From Prolixibacteraceae bacterium UBA5740 (lineage in GTDB: Bacteria; Bacteroidota; Bacteroidia; Bacteroidales; Prolixibacteraceae): a DNA stretch of 16,801 nucleotides. How positions within the stretch are numbered: the stretch's first letter is position 1; each line of letters begins with the position of its first letter. The position numbers and the translations under genes were made by a program. This document shows positions 1 through 6,797 of this stretch, in pieces. The stretch covers positions 1 to 16,801 of the forward strand of contig DIFU01000158.1 in the NCBI GenBank assembly GCA_002419285.1, in the 5' to 3' direction. Below the pieces are notes generated by a model, which saw only the letters and a list, made by a program, of their open reading frames with translations, made no database searches and was not told the DNA's origin.

Positions 1-1
1 C

Positions 2-1993
2 AGTGTTTTTCTCTTCGGGGGAAGGGCAAGAATGCCGGGTGCCGAAACCACTGCTTTTTTCAGTCATGTCTTCAGATACAGTCCATCGAAAGGTCAATGG
101 GAACAGCTGCGAGACATCGCCATCAATGGAAAACAGATAAGGATTGCAATGGGGAATGCCTATCCCGTCGGGGCTTCGCACATTGTACTCGAAGGCGGCG
201 ACACAGGTCTCCAATTCAATCAGGTTGAGCTGGCCATGAACCGGATCAGCTCAGGAGACCTTTCGGCCGTAGCAGAAAGGGATTCGCTATGGATCAATCA
301 TCCGGGATTTAACCCGAACCTATACGTTTACAATACTATCACCGACACCTGGTTCGCTGATGATTCAGGGGACTTAACTCCCACAGCCGTAGCTTCCGGC
401 GTGAATTGGGACAATCATCTGATTTCCATAGGCGGTGAAATCCGCCCGGCTACCAGGACTGGAGAGATACGGGAAATAACCTTCACAGTGAAGCCTGTTT
501 TCGGTTGGCTGAATTATCTGGTTCTGGCCATCTATTTCATAGGAATGTTGCTGCTTGGCTTCTACTTCATGAAAAAAGAAGGTGACACCAATGATTTCTT
601 CAAAGCCGGAGGTCGAATTCCATGGTGGGCTGCCGGGATCAGCATATTTGCCACTACACTCAGCGCCATAACCTTTATTGCAATTCCCGCCAAATCTTAT
701 GCCACCGACTGGCGAATGTTTACCTTCAACCTGACCATCATCCTGATTGTCCCGGTTGTCATCCGTTATTTCCTTCCCTTTTTCAGAAGATTCAATTTCG
801 ATACGGCCTACGAATACCTCGATGCCCGCTTCAACCGGTCGGTAAGATGGCTGGCATCCGCATTGTTTGTAATTTTTATGGTCAGCCGGATCTCGATTGT
901 CCTTTTCCTTCCCTCCCTGGCACTGAACGCGGTTACAGGCTTCAGTGTTTACTGGGCCATCATCGTGATGGGCATAGTGACCATCATCTACTGTACCAGC
1001 GGAGGTATTGAAGCTGTAGTGTGGGGAGATGTCATTCAGGGATTCATCCTTCTGGGAGGAGCAATAGCCGCACTCATATATATGCTGGCAGGAGTAGAAG
1101 GAGGACTGGGGGGATTTATGGATATTTCAACCCGGTTTCATAAATTTCACACTTTTGATTTCAGGTTCGATTTCTCCCAGCCTGTTTTTTGGGTAGTATT
1201 AATCGGTGGTGTGGCCAACTCGCTCATCTCATACACCAGCGACCAAAGTGTTGTTCAGCGTTACATGACCACCCGCGATGAGAAAGCCACAGCCCGAAGC
1301 ATCTGGCTCAACGGATTTCTAAGTGTTCCGGTAACCATCATCTTCTTCCTTCTGGGAACTGGCCTGTTTGCCTATTACACCTCAAATCCCGGCAAACTGG
1401 CAGTTGTAAACCCCAATATTGACTCGGCCTTCCCGCAGTTCATTGTTTCGAGTATGCCTGCAGGAGCCGCAGGACTTCTGATTGCAGCCATATTCGCTGC
1501 AGCCATGTCAACCCTATCATCCAATATCAACTCAGCTGCGGCCGTCATCACATCCGATTTTTACAAAACATTTGGATTTGGCTCTTCTCAGAAAACCGAG
1601 ATGCGGATTGCCCGGTGGTCCGGAATCATAACGGGACTATTGGGGATGGCTATGGCGTTGGTTCTGGCCACCTGGAATATTGCTTCTCTGTGGGACCAGT
1701 TCAATACATTTCTTGGATTGATGACCAGTGGCCTCGGAGCCTTCTTCATCATGGGAATTTTCTTTCCGCGGATTTCAGGCAAGGCAGCATTGGCAGGGGT
1801 AATCACCGGTATAATTATCCTGATTCTGATTAAAACCCACACAACGATTTCTTTCCTGCTGTATGGTTTTATCGGAGTGGCAATCAGTGTCGTTATCGCC
1901 TGGATTCTTAGCTTCATTCTGAAAAATAACAAAGACATTCAAAGGTTGACCTGGGCAGGTCAGAAAAATTCCCGGCAATTAACAAAATCCTGA
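2..1993 (+). CDS. NanM-like kelch mutarotase domain fused to sodium:solute symporter (5' partial)
   Basis: The reading frame is open to the left window edge (a kelch-type VFLFGGR lies before the first internal ATG at 32), so the true start is outside; 663 residues are visible. The first ~165 residues are the end of a kelch beta-propeller: a FGGR strand, FRYSP..GQW, LYVYNTITDTW, then IGGEIRPATRTGEI, which resembles the GEAKPGLRT segment of NanM (N-acetylneuraminate epimerase). After that come about 12-13 hydrophobic helices of the sodium:solute symporter (SSS) family, with the signatures FFKAGGRIPWW, TTLSAITFIAIPA, CTSGGIEAVVWGD and TSDQSVVQRYMTT. The transporter part should lie in the inner membrane and import a substrate with Na+; the propeller is expected outside the cytoplasm, where it could supply the transportable anomer. 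A sialic acid or related sugar is an inference from the NanM likeness. No other sugar-catabolic gene is visible downstream; the partner genes, if any, lie to the left. Confidence 0.9.
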   Translation, partial: SVFLFGGRARMPGAETTAFFSHVFRYSPSKGQWEQLRDIAINGKQIRIAMGNAYPVGASHIVLEGGDTGLQFNQVELAMNRISSGDLSAVAERDSLWINHPGFNPNLYVYNTITDTWFADDSGDLTPTAVASGVNWDNHLISIGGEIRPATRTGEIREITFTVKPVFGWLNYLVLAIYFIGMLLLGFYFMKKEGDTNDFFKAGGRIPWWAAGISIFATTLSAITFIAIPAKSYATDWRMFTFNLTIILIVPVVIRYFLPFFRRFNFDTAYEYLDARFNRSVRWLASALFVIFMVSRISIVLFLPSLALNAVTGFSVYWAIIVMGIVTIIYCTSGGIEAVVWGDVIQGFILLGGAIAALIYMLAGVEGGLGGFMDISTRFHKFHTFDFRFDFSQPVFWVVLIGGVANSLISYTSDQSVVQRYMTTRDEKATARSIWLNGFLSVPVTIIFFLLGTGLFAYYTSNPGKLAVVNPNIDSAFPQFIVSSMPAGAAGLLIAAIFAAAMSTLSSNINSAAAVITSDFYKTFGFGSSQKTEMRIARWSGIITGLLGMAMALVLATWNIASLWDQFNTFLGLMTSGLGAFFIMGIFFPRISGKAALAGVITGIIILILIKTHTTISFLLYGFIGVAISVVIAWILSFILKNNKDIQRLTWAGQKNSRQLTKS

Positions 1994-2104
1994 AACATGT
2001 CAGTTTCAACCCCTATTTCCACCACCAATCGGGAAGGAACGCATAAACAGACACCATCTTGGGTTAAGTAATAACATTAACAATTGTTTTTCCGTATTAA
2101 AGGC

Positions 2105-2123
2105 AAGGTTTATTACCTTTTTT
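2105..2123 (+). terminator. possible weak terminator hairpin
   Basis: AAGGT (2105-2109) and ACCTT (2115-2119) form a 5-bp stem around TTATT and are followed by four more T. The stem is short, so this is only a candidate end for the symporter transcript. The rest of the 163-bp gap (1994-2156) holds a 10-bp palindrome AACAATTGTT at 2079-2088 and no clear promoter. Confidence 0.25.
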
Positions 2124-2156
2124 ATCAATCAACCAAGAAAACCAAAAGCCTGAAAT

Positions 2157-3350
2157 ATGAAAAAGACGACCTTATTCTTGTATGTACTGCTGTTCCTGAT
2201 TTGCAAACAGGCCGGCAGTCAAACCCCTGAAGCCGAGTGGGAAAAAGACCTGGCCATCAAGGGCAATTCCTGCCTCACCGATGTAGTTCAAAACAGTGAC
2301 GGAACCTATACTGTTTTAGGTTCAAGGTCAGAGGCCGGACCTGAAAAATCGGACCTCTGGCTAATCCGTTTCAGTGCTTCCGGAGATACCTTATGGAGCC
2401 GTACATTCCTCAATCCGGGAATGGACCTCCCGTTCAGGATTGCTGCCCACGCGAATGGAGGGTACTTGCTGGCCGCAGTCAATGAGGTTTCAGGAGGACA
2501 AATGTTCGCCCGGATTATTTGCACCGATGCAGATGGAAACGAGAGCTGGAACAAAACCAGTCTTCAGGCATTGCAATTTCCGAATACTGACATTGCCGTT
2601 GAGGATAACGGTAGTTTTTGGTGGCTGCTGACAGCCGCCTCAAAGGAAACCCCTGCTGCAACCCACCTCATTCACATGTCTCCCGAAGGAGAAATACTGG
2701 ATGATCACATCTTTACCGATAAGCAGGCACTGGAGGCACATGCACTACGGATTCTTCCCGACGGGTCCATTGCAGTTTCCGGAGAAATTGCACTCGACAA
2801 AGGAGGATCTACGATGTGGATAATGCGTATTAAACCCACCGGCGAACAGATCTGGAAATCAACACTCCCCATATCAGGAAAGAATGTCAGGCCTGAATGT
2901 ATCTGCTGCAGCAACGAAGATGGCTTGTTGGCTGCGGGATGGATTGGCAGTTGCATGAATCCGGATGCAGCTCCGGAGGACAGGATCTTTGATTTCGATC
3001 TGGTCATCACTAAACTGGATCTGAACGGAAAAATCATGTGGACAAAGAATTACGACCGGGAGGGTTCGGAAGGGGGAAACGCACTGGCCGTTATGCCCGA
3101 TGGGCACATTCTCGTTGCCGGGAAATGTGAGACCTCATTCACCGGAACCATAGGCCCCTGGCTGATGCTGGTTGACCCAAATGGCAATAAGGTCATGGAC
3201 CATGTCGACAAATTCCGGTTTTCCGGAGATCAGGCGTCCAGAGTCATCCTGACCTCAGACGGAGGGTTTGTGATGGTAGGGCCTGGCAGACAGCAACCCA
3301 ATCAGAACAGAAGTGTCGGGTGGATCAAAAAATACAAACCAATTCTGTAA
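2157..3350 (+). CDS. secreted seven-repeat (probable beta-propeller) protein
   Basis: Encodes 397 residues. An N-terminal signal peptide (MKKTTLFLYVLLFLICKQAG) predicts export. The rest is built from seven repeats of about 50-60 residues. Each has a (D/N/G)G turn followed by a hydrophobic strand (turns near residues 48, 101, 151, 202, 255, 315 and 368: DGTYTVLGS, GGYLLAAV, NGSFWWLL, DGSIAVSGE, DGLLAAGW, DGHILVAGK, DGGFVMVGP). Each also has a second strand ending in a D/P-x-G turn, often before W (WLIRFSASGDTLW, MWIMRIKPTGEQIW, LVITKLDLNGKIMW). Seven regular units fit a seven-bladed propeller of the kind common among Bacteroidota surface proteins. There is no catalytic motif, no lipobox and no visible C-terminal type IX sorting domain, so it may be periplasmic. 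Function unknown. It lies 163 bp after the symporter; a functional link is possible but not shown. Confidence 0.85.
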   Translation: MKKTTLFLYVLLFLICKQAGSQTPEAEWEKDLAIKGNSCLTDVVQNSDGTYTVLGSRSEAGPEKSDLWLIRFSASGDTLWSRTFLNPGMDLPFRIAAHANGGYLLAAVNEVSGGQMFARIICTDADGNESWNKTSLQALQFPNTDIAVEDNGSFWWLLTAASKETPAATHLIHMSPEGEILDDHIFTDKQALEAHALRILPDGSIAVSGEIALDKGGSTMWIMRIKPTGEQIWKSTLPISGKNVRPECICCSNEDGLLAAGWIGSCMNPDAAPEDRIFDFDLVITKLDLNGKIMWTKNYDREGSEGGNALAVMPDGHILVAGKCETSFTGTIGPWLMLVDPNGNKVMDHVDKFRFSGDQASRVILTSDGGFVMVGPGRQQPNQNRSVGWIKKYKPIL

Positions 3351-3365
3351 CCAATACAAGCAATT

Positions 3366-3381
3366 AACCCACCTTTGGGTT
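3366..3381 (+). terminator. small hairpin after the propeller gene
   Basis: AACCCA (3366-3371), loop CCTT and TGGGTT (3376-3381) form a 6-bp stem 15 bases after the stop of the secreted propeller protein. No T-run follows, so as an intrinsic terminator it is weak; its last bases overlap the candidate -33 box of lipB. Confidence 0.2.
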
Positions 3382-3411
3382 TGGCAATCCGCATAGAAAG
3401 CCATAATATTG
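3380..3411 (+). promoter_or_regulatory. candidate lipB promoter (Bacteroidota type)
   Basis: TTTG at 3380-3383 (-33 element) is followed after 20 bases by TAATATTG at 3404-3411, a seven-of-eight match if the two n positions are counted (five of six fixed bases) to the -7 consensus TAnnTTTG. Spacing matches the known Bacteroidota arrangement of roughly 19-21 bases. Transcription would start near 3418, giving a leader of about a dozen bases before the lipB ATG at 3431. Confidence 0.4.
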
Positions 3412-3430
3412 ATGGCTTAATTTTATTGCC

Positions 3431-4099
3431 ATGGCTTCATTTCATTATTTAGACAAAGGTACGATTGACTACCAGGAATGCTGGGATATGCAGGAACAAT
3501 TTCTAAGCGAAGTTGTCGCATCCAAAAAGGAAACAGGGAAGCCTACATCCAAAAATTATTTCCTTTTGGTTGAACATCCTCATGTGTATACGCTCGGGAA
3601 AAGCGGTGATGAGCACAACATGCTGATCCATGAGGATTTTCTGAAGAAGATCAATGCCACATTCTATAAGATTAACAGGGGCGGTGATATCACCTACCAT
3701 GGGCCTGGACAACTTGTGGGATATCCGATCATCGATCTGGATTATTTCCAGATCGGAGTCAGGCAATATATCCAGAAAATGGAGGATGCGATCATCGACA
3801 CACTGGCCGACTATGGGCTTGAAGGTGCCCGGCGTGAGGGGGCCACGGGAGTCTGGCTCGATGCAACCCACAGGGTGAGGGCGCGGAAGATCTGTGCGAT
3901 TGGGGTCCGGGTCAGCCGGTCAGTCACCATGCATGGATTTGCATTGAACGTCAATACCGATCTCCGTTATTTCAACTATATCAACCCGTGCGGTTTCGAC
4001 CCGGGTTCGGTAACCTCCATGCAACAGGAAACAGGAAAGTCAATTGACATGGATGAGATTAAAATCCTGATTCAGGAGAAATTCAACCGACACTATTGA
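3431..4099 (+). CDS. lipB: octanoyl-[acyl-carrier-protein]:protein N-octanoyltransferase LipB
   Basis: Encodes 222 residues, close to the family length (E. coli 213). LipB moves the octanoyl group from acyl carrier protein to lipoyl-domain lysines (E2 subunits, GcvH), the first step of endogenous lipoate attachment; LipA then inserts sulfur. Family signatures are all present: HPHVYTLGKSG, RGGDITYHGPGQLVGYPI, ARKICAIGVRVSRSVTMHG and INPCGF. K153 (ARKICAIG) and C187 (NPCGF) match the catalytic lysine/cysteine pair. The ATG at 3431 is the natural start, with no Shine-Dalgarno but a candidate promoter just upstream. The stop (4097-4099) is one base from the stop of the convergent lipoprotein gene. 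lipA is not in the window; a 2-oxoacid dehydrogenase E1 gene lies 12 kb to the right. Confidence 0.97.
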   Translation: MASFHYLDKGTIDYQECWDMQEQFLSEVVASKKETGKPTSKNYFLLVEHPHVYTLGKSGDEHNMLIHEDFLKKINATFYKINRGGDITYHGPGQLVGYPIIDLDYFQIGVRQYIQKMEDAIIDTLADYGLEGARREGATGVWLDATHRVRARKICAIGVRVSRSVTMHGFALNVNTDLRYFNYINPCGFDPGSVTSMQQETGKSIDMDEIKILIQEKFNRHY

Positions 4100-4100
4100 C

Positions 4101-4583
4101 TTACTCCTTCTCCTTTCGGATTTCATTAAGTACATCCTCCATCACCTTGAGGGCGGAATCACCTATTTCGCGTGCTCCTTTGGAGATGCGTTCGATATCC
4201 CGGTCCAGATTCTCATCGAGGTATTTGTCGAGATCCTTCCCTATACGGTTGAGTTCCTCCTCTAACCGTTGGTCAATGATCCTGGCCGAAGAATTGCCCT
4301 CCTTGATCAGATTATAACGAATTTTCAGTCCGGCAACCTGCATTCGCTCGGTCAGCGAAAGTTCATCCCTGAATTTATGATACCATTCATCTGTGTATTT
4401 CCTGAATTTTTTATTAGCCCAACGCCAGTCACTGATTTTGAAATCAGGGGAATTCTTTTCAACATCGTTCACAAACCGTTCAAAACCCTTCAGGTATTGT
4501 TCCTTGTTGGCAGGTATTGCACAGGAAATCAGCATCGCCGACAGCGATCCGATGATCAGGAATATACCAATTTTGTATTTCAT
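4101..4583 (-). CDS. small lipoprotein, DUF6565-like
   Basis: Encodes 160 residues. The N-terminus has a basic start, a hydrophobic stretch and the lipobox LISC with Cys21 as the likely lipidated residue, so export and membrane anchoring are expected. The mature part is charged and helical: EQYLKGFERFVNDVEKN, then DFKISDWRWANKKFRKYTDEW, and a C-terminal acidic/basic amphipathic segment. The YLK-FE-FV...W..A..KF..YT.EW pattern resembles small Bacteroidota proteins filed as DUF6565; that assignment is from memory of the pattern. It is the last gene of a leftward operon, 15 bp after the YihY/BrkB gene. Function unknown. Its stop is one base from the lipB stop on the other strand, leaving no room for a separate terminator. 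Confidence 0.85.
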   Translation of the reverse strand: MKYKIGIFLIIGSLSAMLISCAIPANKEQYLKGFERFVNDVEKNSPDFKISDWRWANKKFRKYTDEWYHKFRDELSLTERMQVAGLKIRYNLIKEGNSSARIIDQRLEEELNRIGKDLDKYLDENLDRDIERISKGAREIGDSALKVMEDVLNEIRKEKE

Positions 4584-4598
4584 AAAATGGTTAGTTTA

Positions 4599-5606
4599 TT
4601 ATTCAACATCATCAGATAAATTAATTTTTGGCTTTTGTGCAGCAATGACCTGTTTACGGATCCTTGAAAACAAGGATTCGTGTGGCTCCTGTTTGGCAGC
4701 ATAAATACTGGCATTCAGTTCAAATCCGATCAGCAGAATCAGCGAAAGCGCATAAATCAGCAACAGAATGACCAATAAGGTACCAATTGATCCGTACAGC
4801 TTGTTATATTGGTTAAAGTTATTGATATATACAGCAAAACCAATAAGGGTCAGTATGCTAAGAACGGTAGACAAAGTACCGCCCGCGGAAATAAACCGCC
4901 ATTCCGACTTCTTGGCCGGAGCCAGGTAATAAAGGAAGGAATAGGCGAAAAAGAAGAGGGCTACGATGACGATCCACTTACTGAAAGTCAGGATATAATA
5001 AGTAAACGTATCGATCAGTGCAAAACGGGTGATCAGGTAATTCAGCGCCACCTGACCAAAGGTCATCAGTGCTATGGCTAACGTTAGCAGTACGGCCAGA
5101 ATGAAAAGCAGCAAAATGGATATTAGCCTCTGGCTGAGCCATGAGCGTCCTTGTATGCTGTGAACGGTAGAGTCGAATGCTGCCATCATCGAGGAAATTC
5201 CATTGGTCGAAAAAATCAGGGCCATAAAAAACCCTAGTGAAAGCAGTGTTCCCCTGGGTTGTTTTATGATATCTGCCACTGTACCTTCAATTGCATCAAA
5301 TGCACCTCCCGGCACCAGAGATTCGATCAGATCGAACAGCTCATCCTGGAAATTTTCAATAGGGACATAGGGTATGAGAGTAAAAATAAAGATGATCGCC
5401 GGGAAAAGAGCAATGAAGAAATTAAAGGCGATCGCCGAAGCACGAGTGGTCAGGGAACCATCCACAATGCTCCTCCAGAAAAAGATGGCGACATTATAGA
5501 GGGGAACATTATCGAGAAAGGGAAGCGTAACCTTACGTGCCCAATCAGAGACCTGCTCTGATTTTCCGGCGCTCCATACAGATAGCTGCTTCCTCCGGGA
5601 CCTCAT
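4599..5606 (-). CDS. YihY/virulence factor BrkB family membrane protein
   Basis: Encodes 335 residues with about six transmembrane helices and a cytoplasmic-looking basic N-terminus. Family landmarks: RASAIAFNFFIALFPAIIF in the first helix region, FMALIFSTNGISSMMAAFD in the middle, and a C-terminal NKLYGSIGTLLVILLLIYA followed by LLIGFELNASIYAA, matching the YG-lG and GaElNA motifs of YihY/BrkB proteins. Members were once called ribonuclease BN, a label now assigned elsewhere; their transport or other role is unsettled. Its ATG (5604-5606) shares one base with the TAA of the preceding gene (TAATG on the minus strand), which suggests translational coupling. Confidence 0.93.
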   Translation of the reverse strand: MRSRRKQLSVWSAGKSEQVSDWARKVTLPFLDNVPLYNVAIFFWRSIVDGSLTTRASAIAFNFFIALFPAIIFIFTLIPYVPIENFQDELFDLIESLVPGGAFDAIEGTVADIIKQPRGTLLSLGFFMALIFSTNGISSMMAAFDSTVHSIQGRSWLSQRLISILLLFILAVLLTLAIALMTFGQVALNYLITRFALIDTFTYYILTFSKWIVIVALFFFAYSFLYYLAPAKKSEWRFISAGGTLSTVLSILTLIGFAVYINNFNQYNKLYGSIGTLLVILLLIYALSLILLIGFELNASIYAAKQEPHESLFSRIRKQVIAAQKPKINLSDDVE

Positions 5607-6010
5607 TATTCCTGCTTTTCAATTCTTAATTGATGAATAATTACTTTATCGCCGGTACTCTTCAGTAAAAAATAGACCCTGAAACTCCCCTGCTTGGTCA
5701 CCAGAGTGCCAATCACGTATTGGGCGCCCTCTTTTCCTCTCTGATGAAGAACGGAAAACCGTTCGGGCTGGTAACGGCTAAAGAAATTACCTAAAATTTG
5801 TTCGGCCTGTGCCTTACTGTATACATTATCATCATCGAGAATAACCAGTTCAATGTTCTGGTTGAAATACCCGGCCAGAACCTTTGCATTGCCCGACTTC
5901 AAACTAAGAACCACTTCGTCCGGAATCTGTGCCGTCGAAGAATTTGCAAAGGCAAAAGCCAAAGCAAAAATGAAAGTGAAAATCAGGGTAACCTTTTTAA
6001 TTGGTTTCAT
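5606..6010 (-). CDS. exported DUF4783-like protein
   Basis: Encodes 134 residues. An N-terminal signal peptide (hydrophobic to about residue 24, likely cut after NSSTAQ) is followed by a compact alpha/beta domain: an N-terminal helix (IPDEVVLSLKSGNAKVLAGYF), NIELVILDDDNVYSKAQAEQ, a GNFFSRYQP segment, and a C-terminal sheet (YVIGTLVTKQGSFRVYFLL, KVIIHQLRIE). This is the order seen in Bacteroidota DUF4783 proteins, whose fold looks NTF2/SnoaL-like; no enzymatic role is known. It is the first gene of the operon with the YihY/BrkB protein and the lipoprotein. The 213-bp divergent gap to rlmH holds no perfect minus-strand -7 element. Confidence 0.85.
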   Translation of the reverse strand: MKPIKKVTLIFTFIFALAFAFANSSTAQIPDEVVLSLKSGNAKVLAGYFNQNIELVILDDDNVYSKAQAEQILGNFFSRYQPERFSVLHQRGKEGAQYVIGTLVTKQGSFRVYFLLKSTGDKVIIHQLRIEKQE

Positions 6011-6223
6011 TATTCTATCATTTTCTAATTTTGTAACAACAGCTTTGCAAAAACTGTGCTAAAGCAAAACCAAAGCAGATTTTTAGTGTAAATTTATGAA
6101 TTTTATGACAGGAAGTACCTTTTCATAGCCCGTATGTACTGAAAAAGCCGGAACATCCATCTTGCCAACCGCACAGTTGAAGTGTTTCCCGGACATACCT
6201 GTAGACTCCAACATCCCGTCGAA

Positions 6224-6697
6224 ATGAAAATAACACTGATAGTTACAGGCAAGACAGATGCCAAATGGCTCCAGGAAGGCATGGAGGTATATTTCAAACG
6301 CCTGAAGCATTATCTTCCTTTCACCCTGAAAGTGTTGCCTGACATCAAAAATTCCAGAAATCTTTCGCAGGAGCAGCAGAAAGACATGGAAGCTGCCCAG
6401 ATGCTGCCTCATCTCGAAACCACAGGGGAGGTTTTCCTGCTCGATGAAGGTGGCGCAGATTACACATCCAGGGAGTTTTCAGCTTTCATCGAGAAAAAGA
6501 TGATTACTTCGTGCCGTGAAATGATTTTCGTGATTGGAGGCCCCTTTGGCTTTTCCCCGAAACTGGAACAAGTTGCCTCAGGGAAAATTTCTTTGTCCAG
6601 ACTTACGTTTTCTCATCAAATGGTCCGGTTGTTGTTCGCTGAACAGCTTTATCGGGCAATGACCATCATCAAAGGCGAATCTTACCATAACGACTGA
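6224..6697 (+). CDS. rlmH: 23S rRNA (pseudouridine1915-N3)-methyltransferase RlmH
   Basis: Encodes 157 residues, the usual length. RlmH is a homodimeric SPOUT methyltransferase that uses S-adenosylmethionine to methylate pseudouridine 1915 in helix 69 of 23S rRNA in assembled ribosomes. Seen here: MKITLIVTGKT at the start, VFLLDEGGADYTSREFSAF, FVIGGPFGFS (the SAM-binding knot glycine loop), ISLSRLTFSHQMVRLLFAEQ and the C-terminal YRAMTIIKGESYHND. An in-frame ATG at 6182 would add 14 residues that do not fit the family, so 6224 is chosen. Upstream (6011-6223) is AT-rich; TACCTTTT at 6116-6123 is an imperfect -7 match with no clear -33 partner. Confidence 0.97.
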   Translation: MKITLIVTGKTDAKWLQEGMEVYFKRLKHYLPFTLKVLPDIKNSRNLSQEQQKDMEAAQMLPHLETTGEVFLLDEGGADYTSREFSAFIEKKMITSCREMIFVIGGPFGFSPKLEQVASGKISLSRLTFSHQMVRLLFAEQLYRAMTIIKGESYHND

Positions 6698-6708
6698 TTG
6701 ACAGGATT

Positions 6709-6716
6709 TAGCTTTG
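6709..6716 (+). promoter_or_regulatory. perfect -7 element upstream of the kinase gene
   Basis: TAGCTTTG matches TAnnTTTG exactly, 11 bases after the rlmH stop. I see no TTTG at the ideal -33 distance. If used, transcription would start near 6722 and include the 19-codon mini-ORF at 6738. Confidence 0.3.
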
Positions 6717-6737
6717 CCATACAAAACGTATTGCCAC

Positions 6738-6797
6738 ATGAAAAAAGAATCAGGGATTATCCAACATCTGCTTACTTTTGGCCACTATGATGCATAG
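6738..6797 (+). other. 19-codon upstream ORF overlapping the kinase start
   Basis: ATG at 6738 opens MKKESGIIQHLLTFGHYDA and stops with TAG at 6795-6797, 11 bases past the kinase ATG at 6787 in another frame. It has the form of a leader peptide that could tune kinase translation, but nothing beyond position supports it and it may be chance. Confidence 0.12.
6773..6780 (+). promoter_or_regulatory. second perfect -7 element, adjacent to the kinase ATG
   Basis: TACTTTTG matches TAnnTTTG exactly and ends seven bases before the ATG at 6787. With the usual spacing the transcript would begin at or next to that ATG, i.e. a leaderless message. No -33 TTTG is found at the right distance, so confidence is low. 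Confidence 0.22.

Noticed and set aside
4269..4619. Plus-strand ORF opposite the lipoprotein gene
   Set aside because: Antisense shadow of a gene with a clear signal peptide and lipobox on the other strand.
6083..6412. 109-codon minus-strand ORF overlapping the start of rlmH
   Set aside because: Most of it is antisense to the well-supported rlmH gene; no protein signature.
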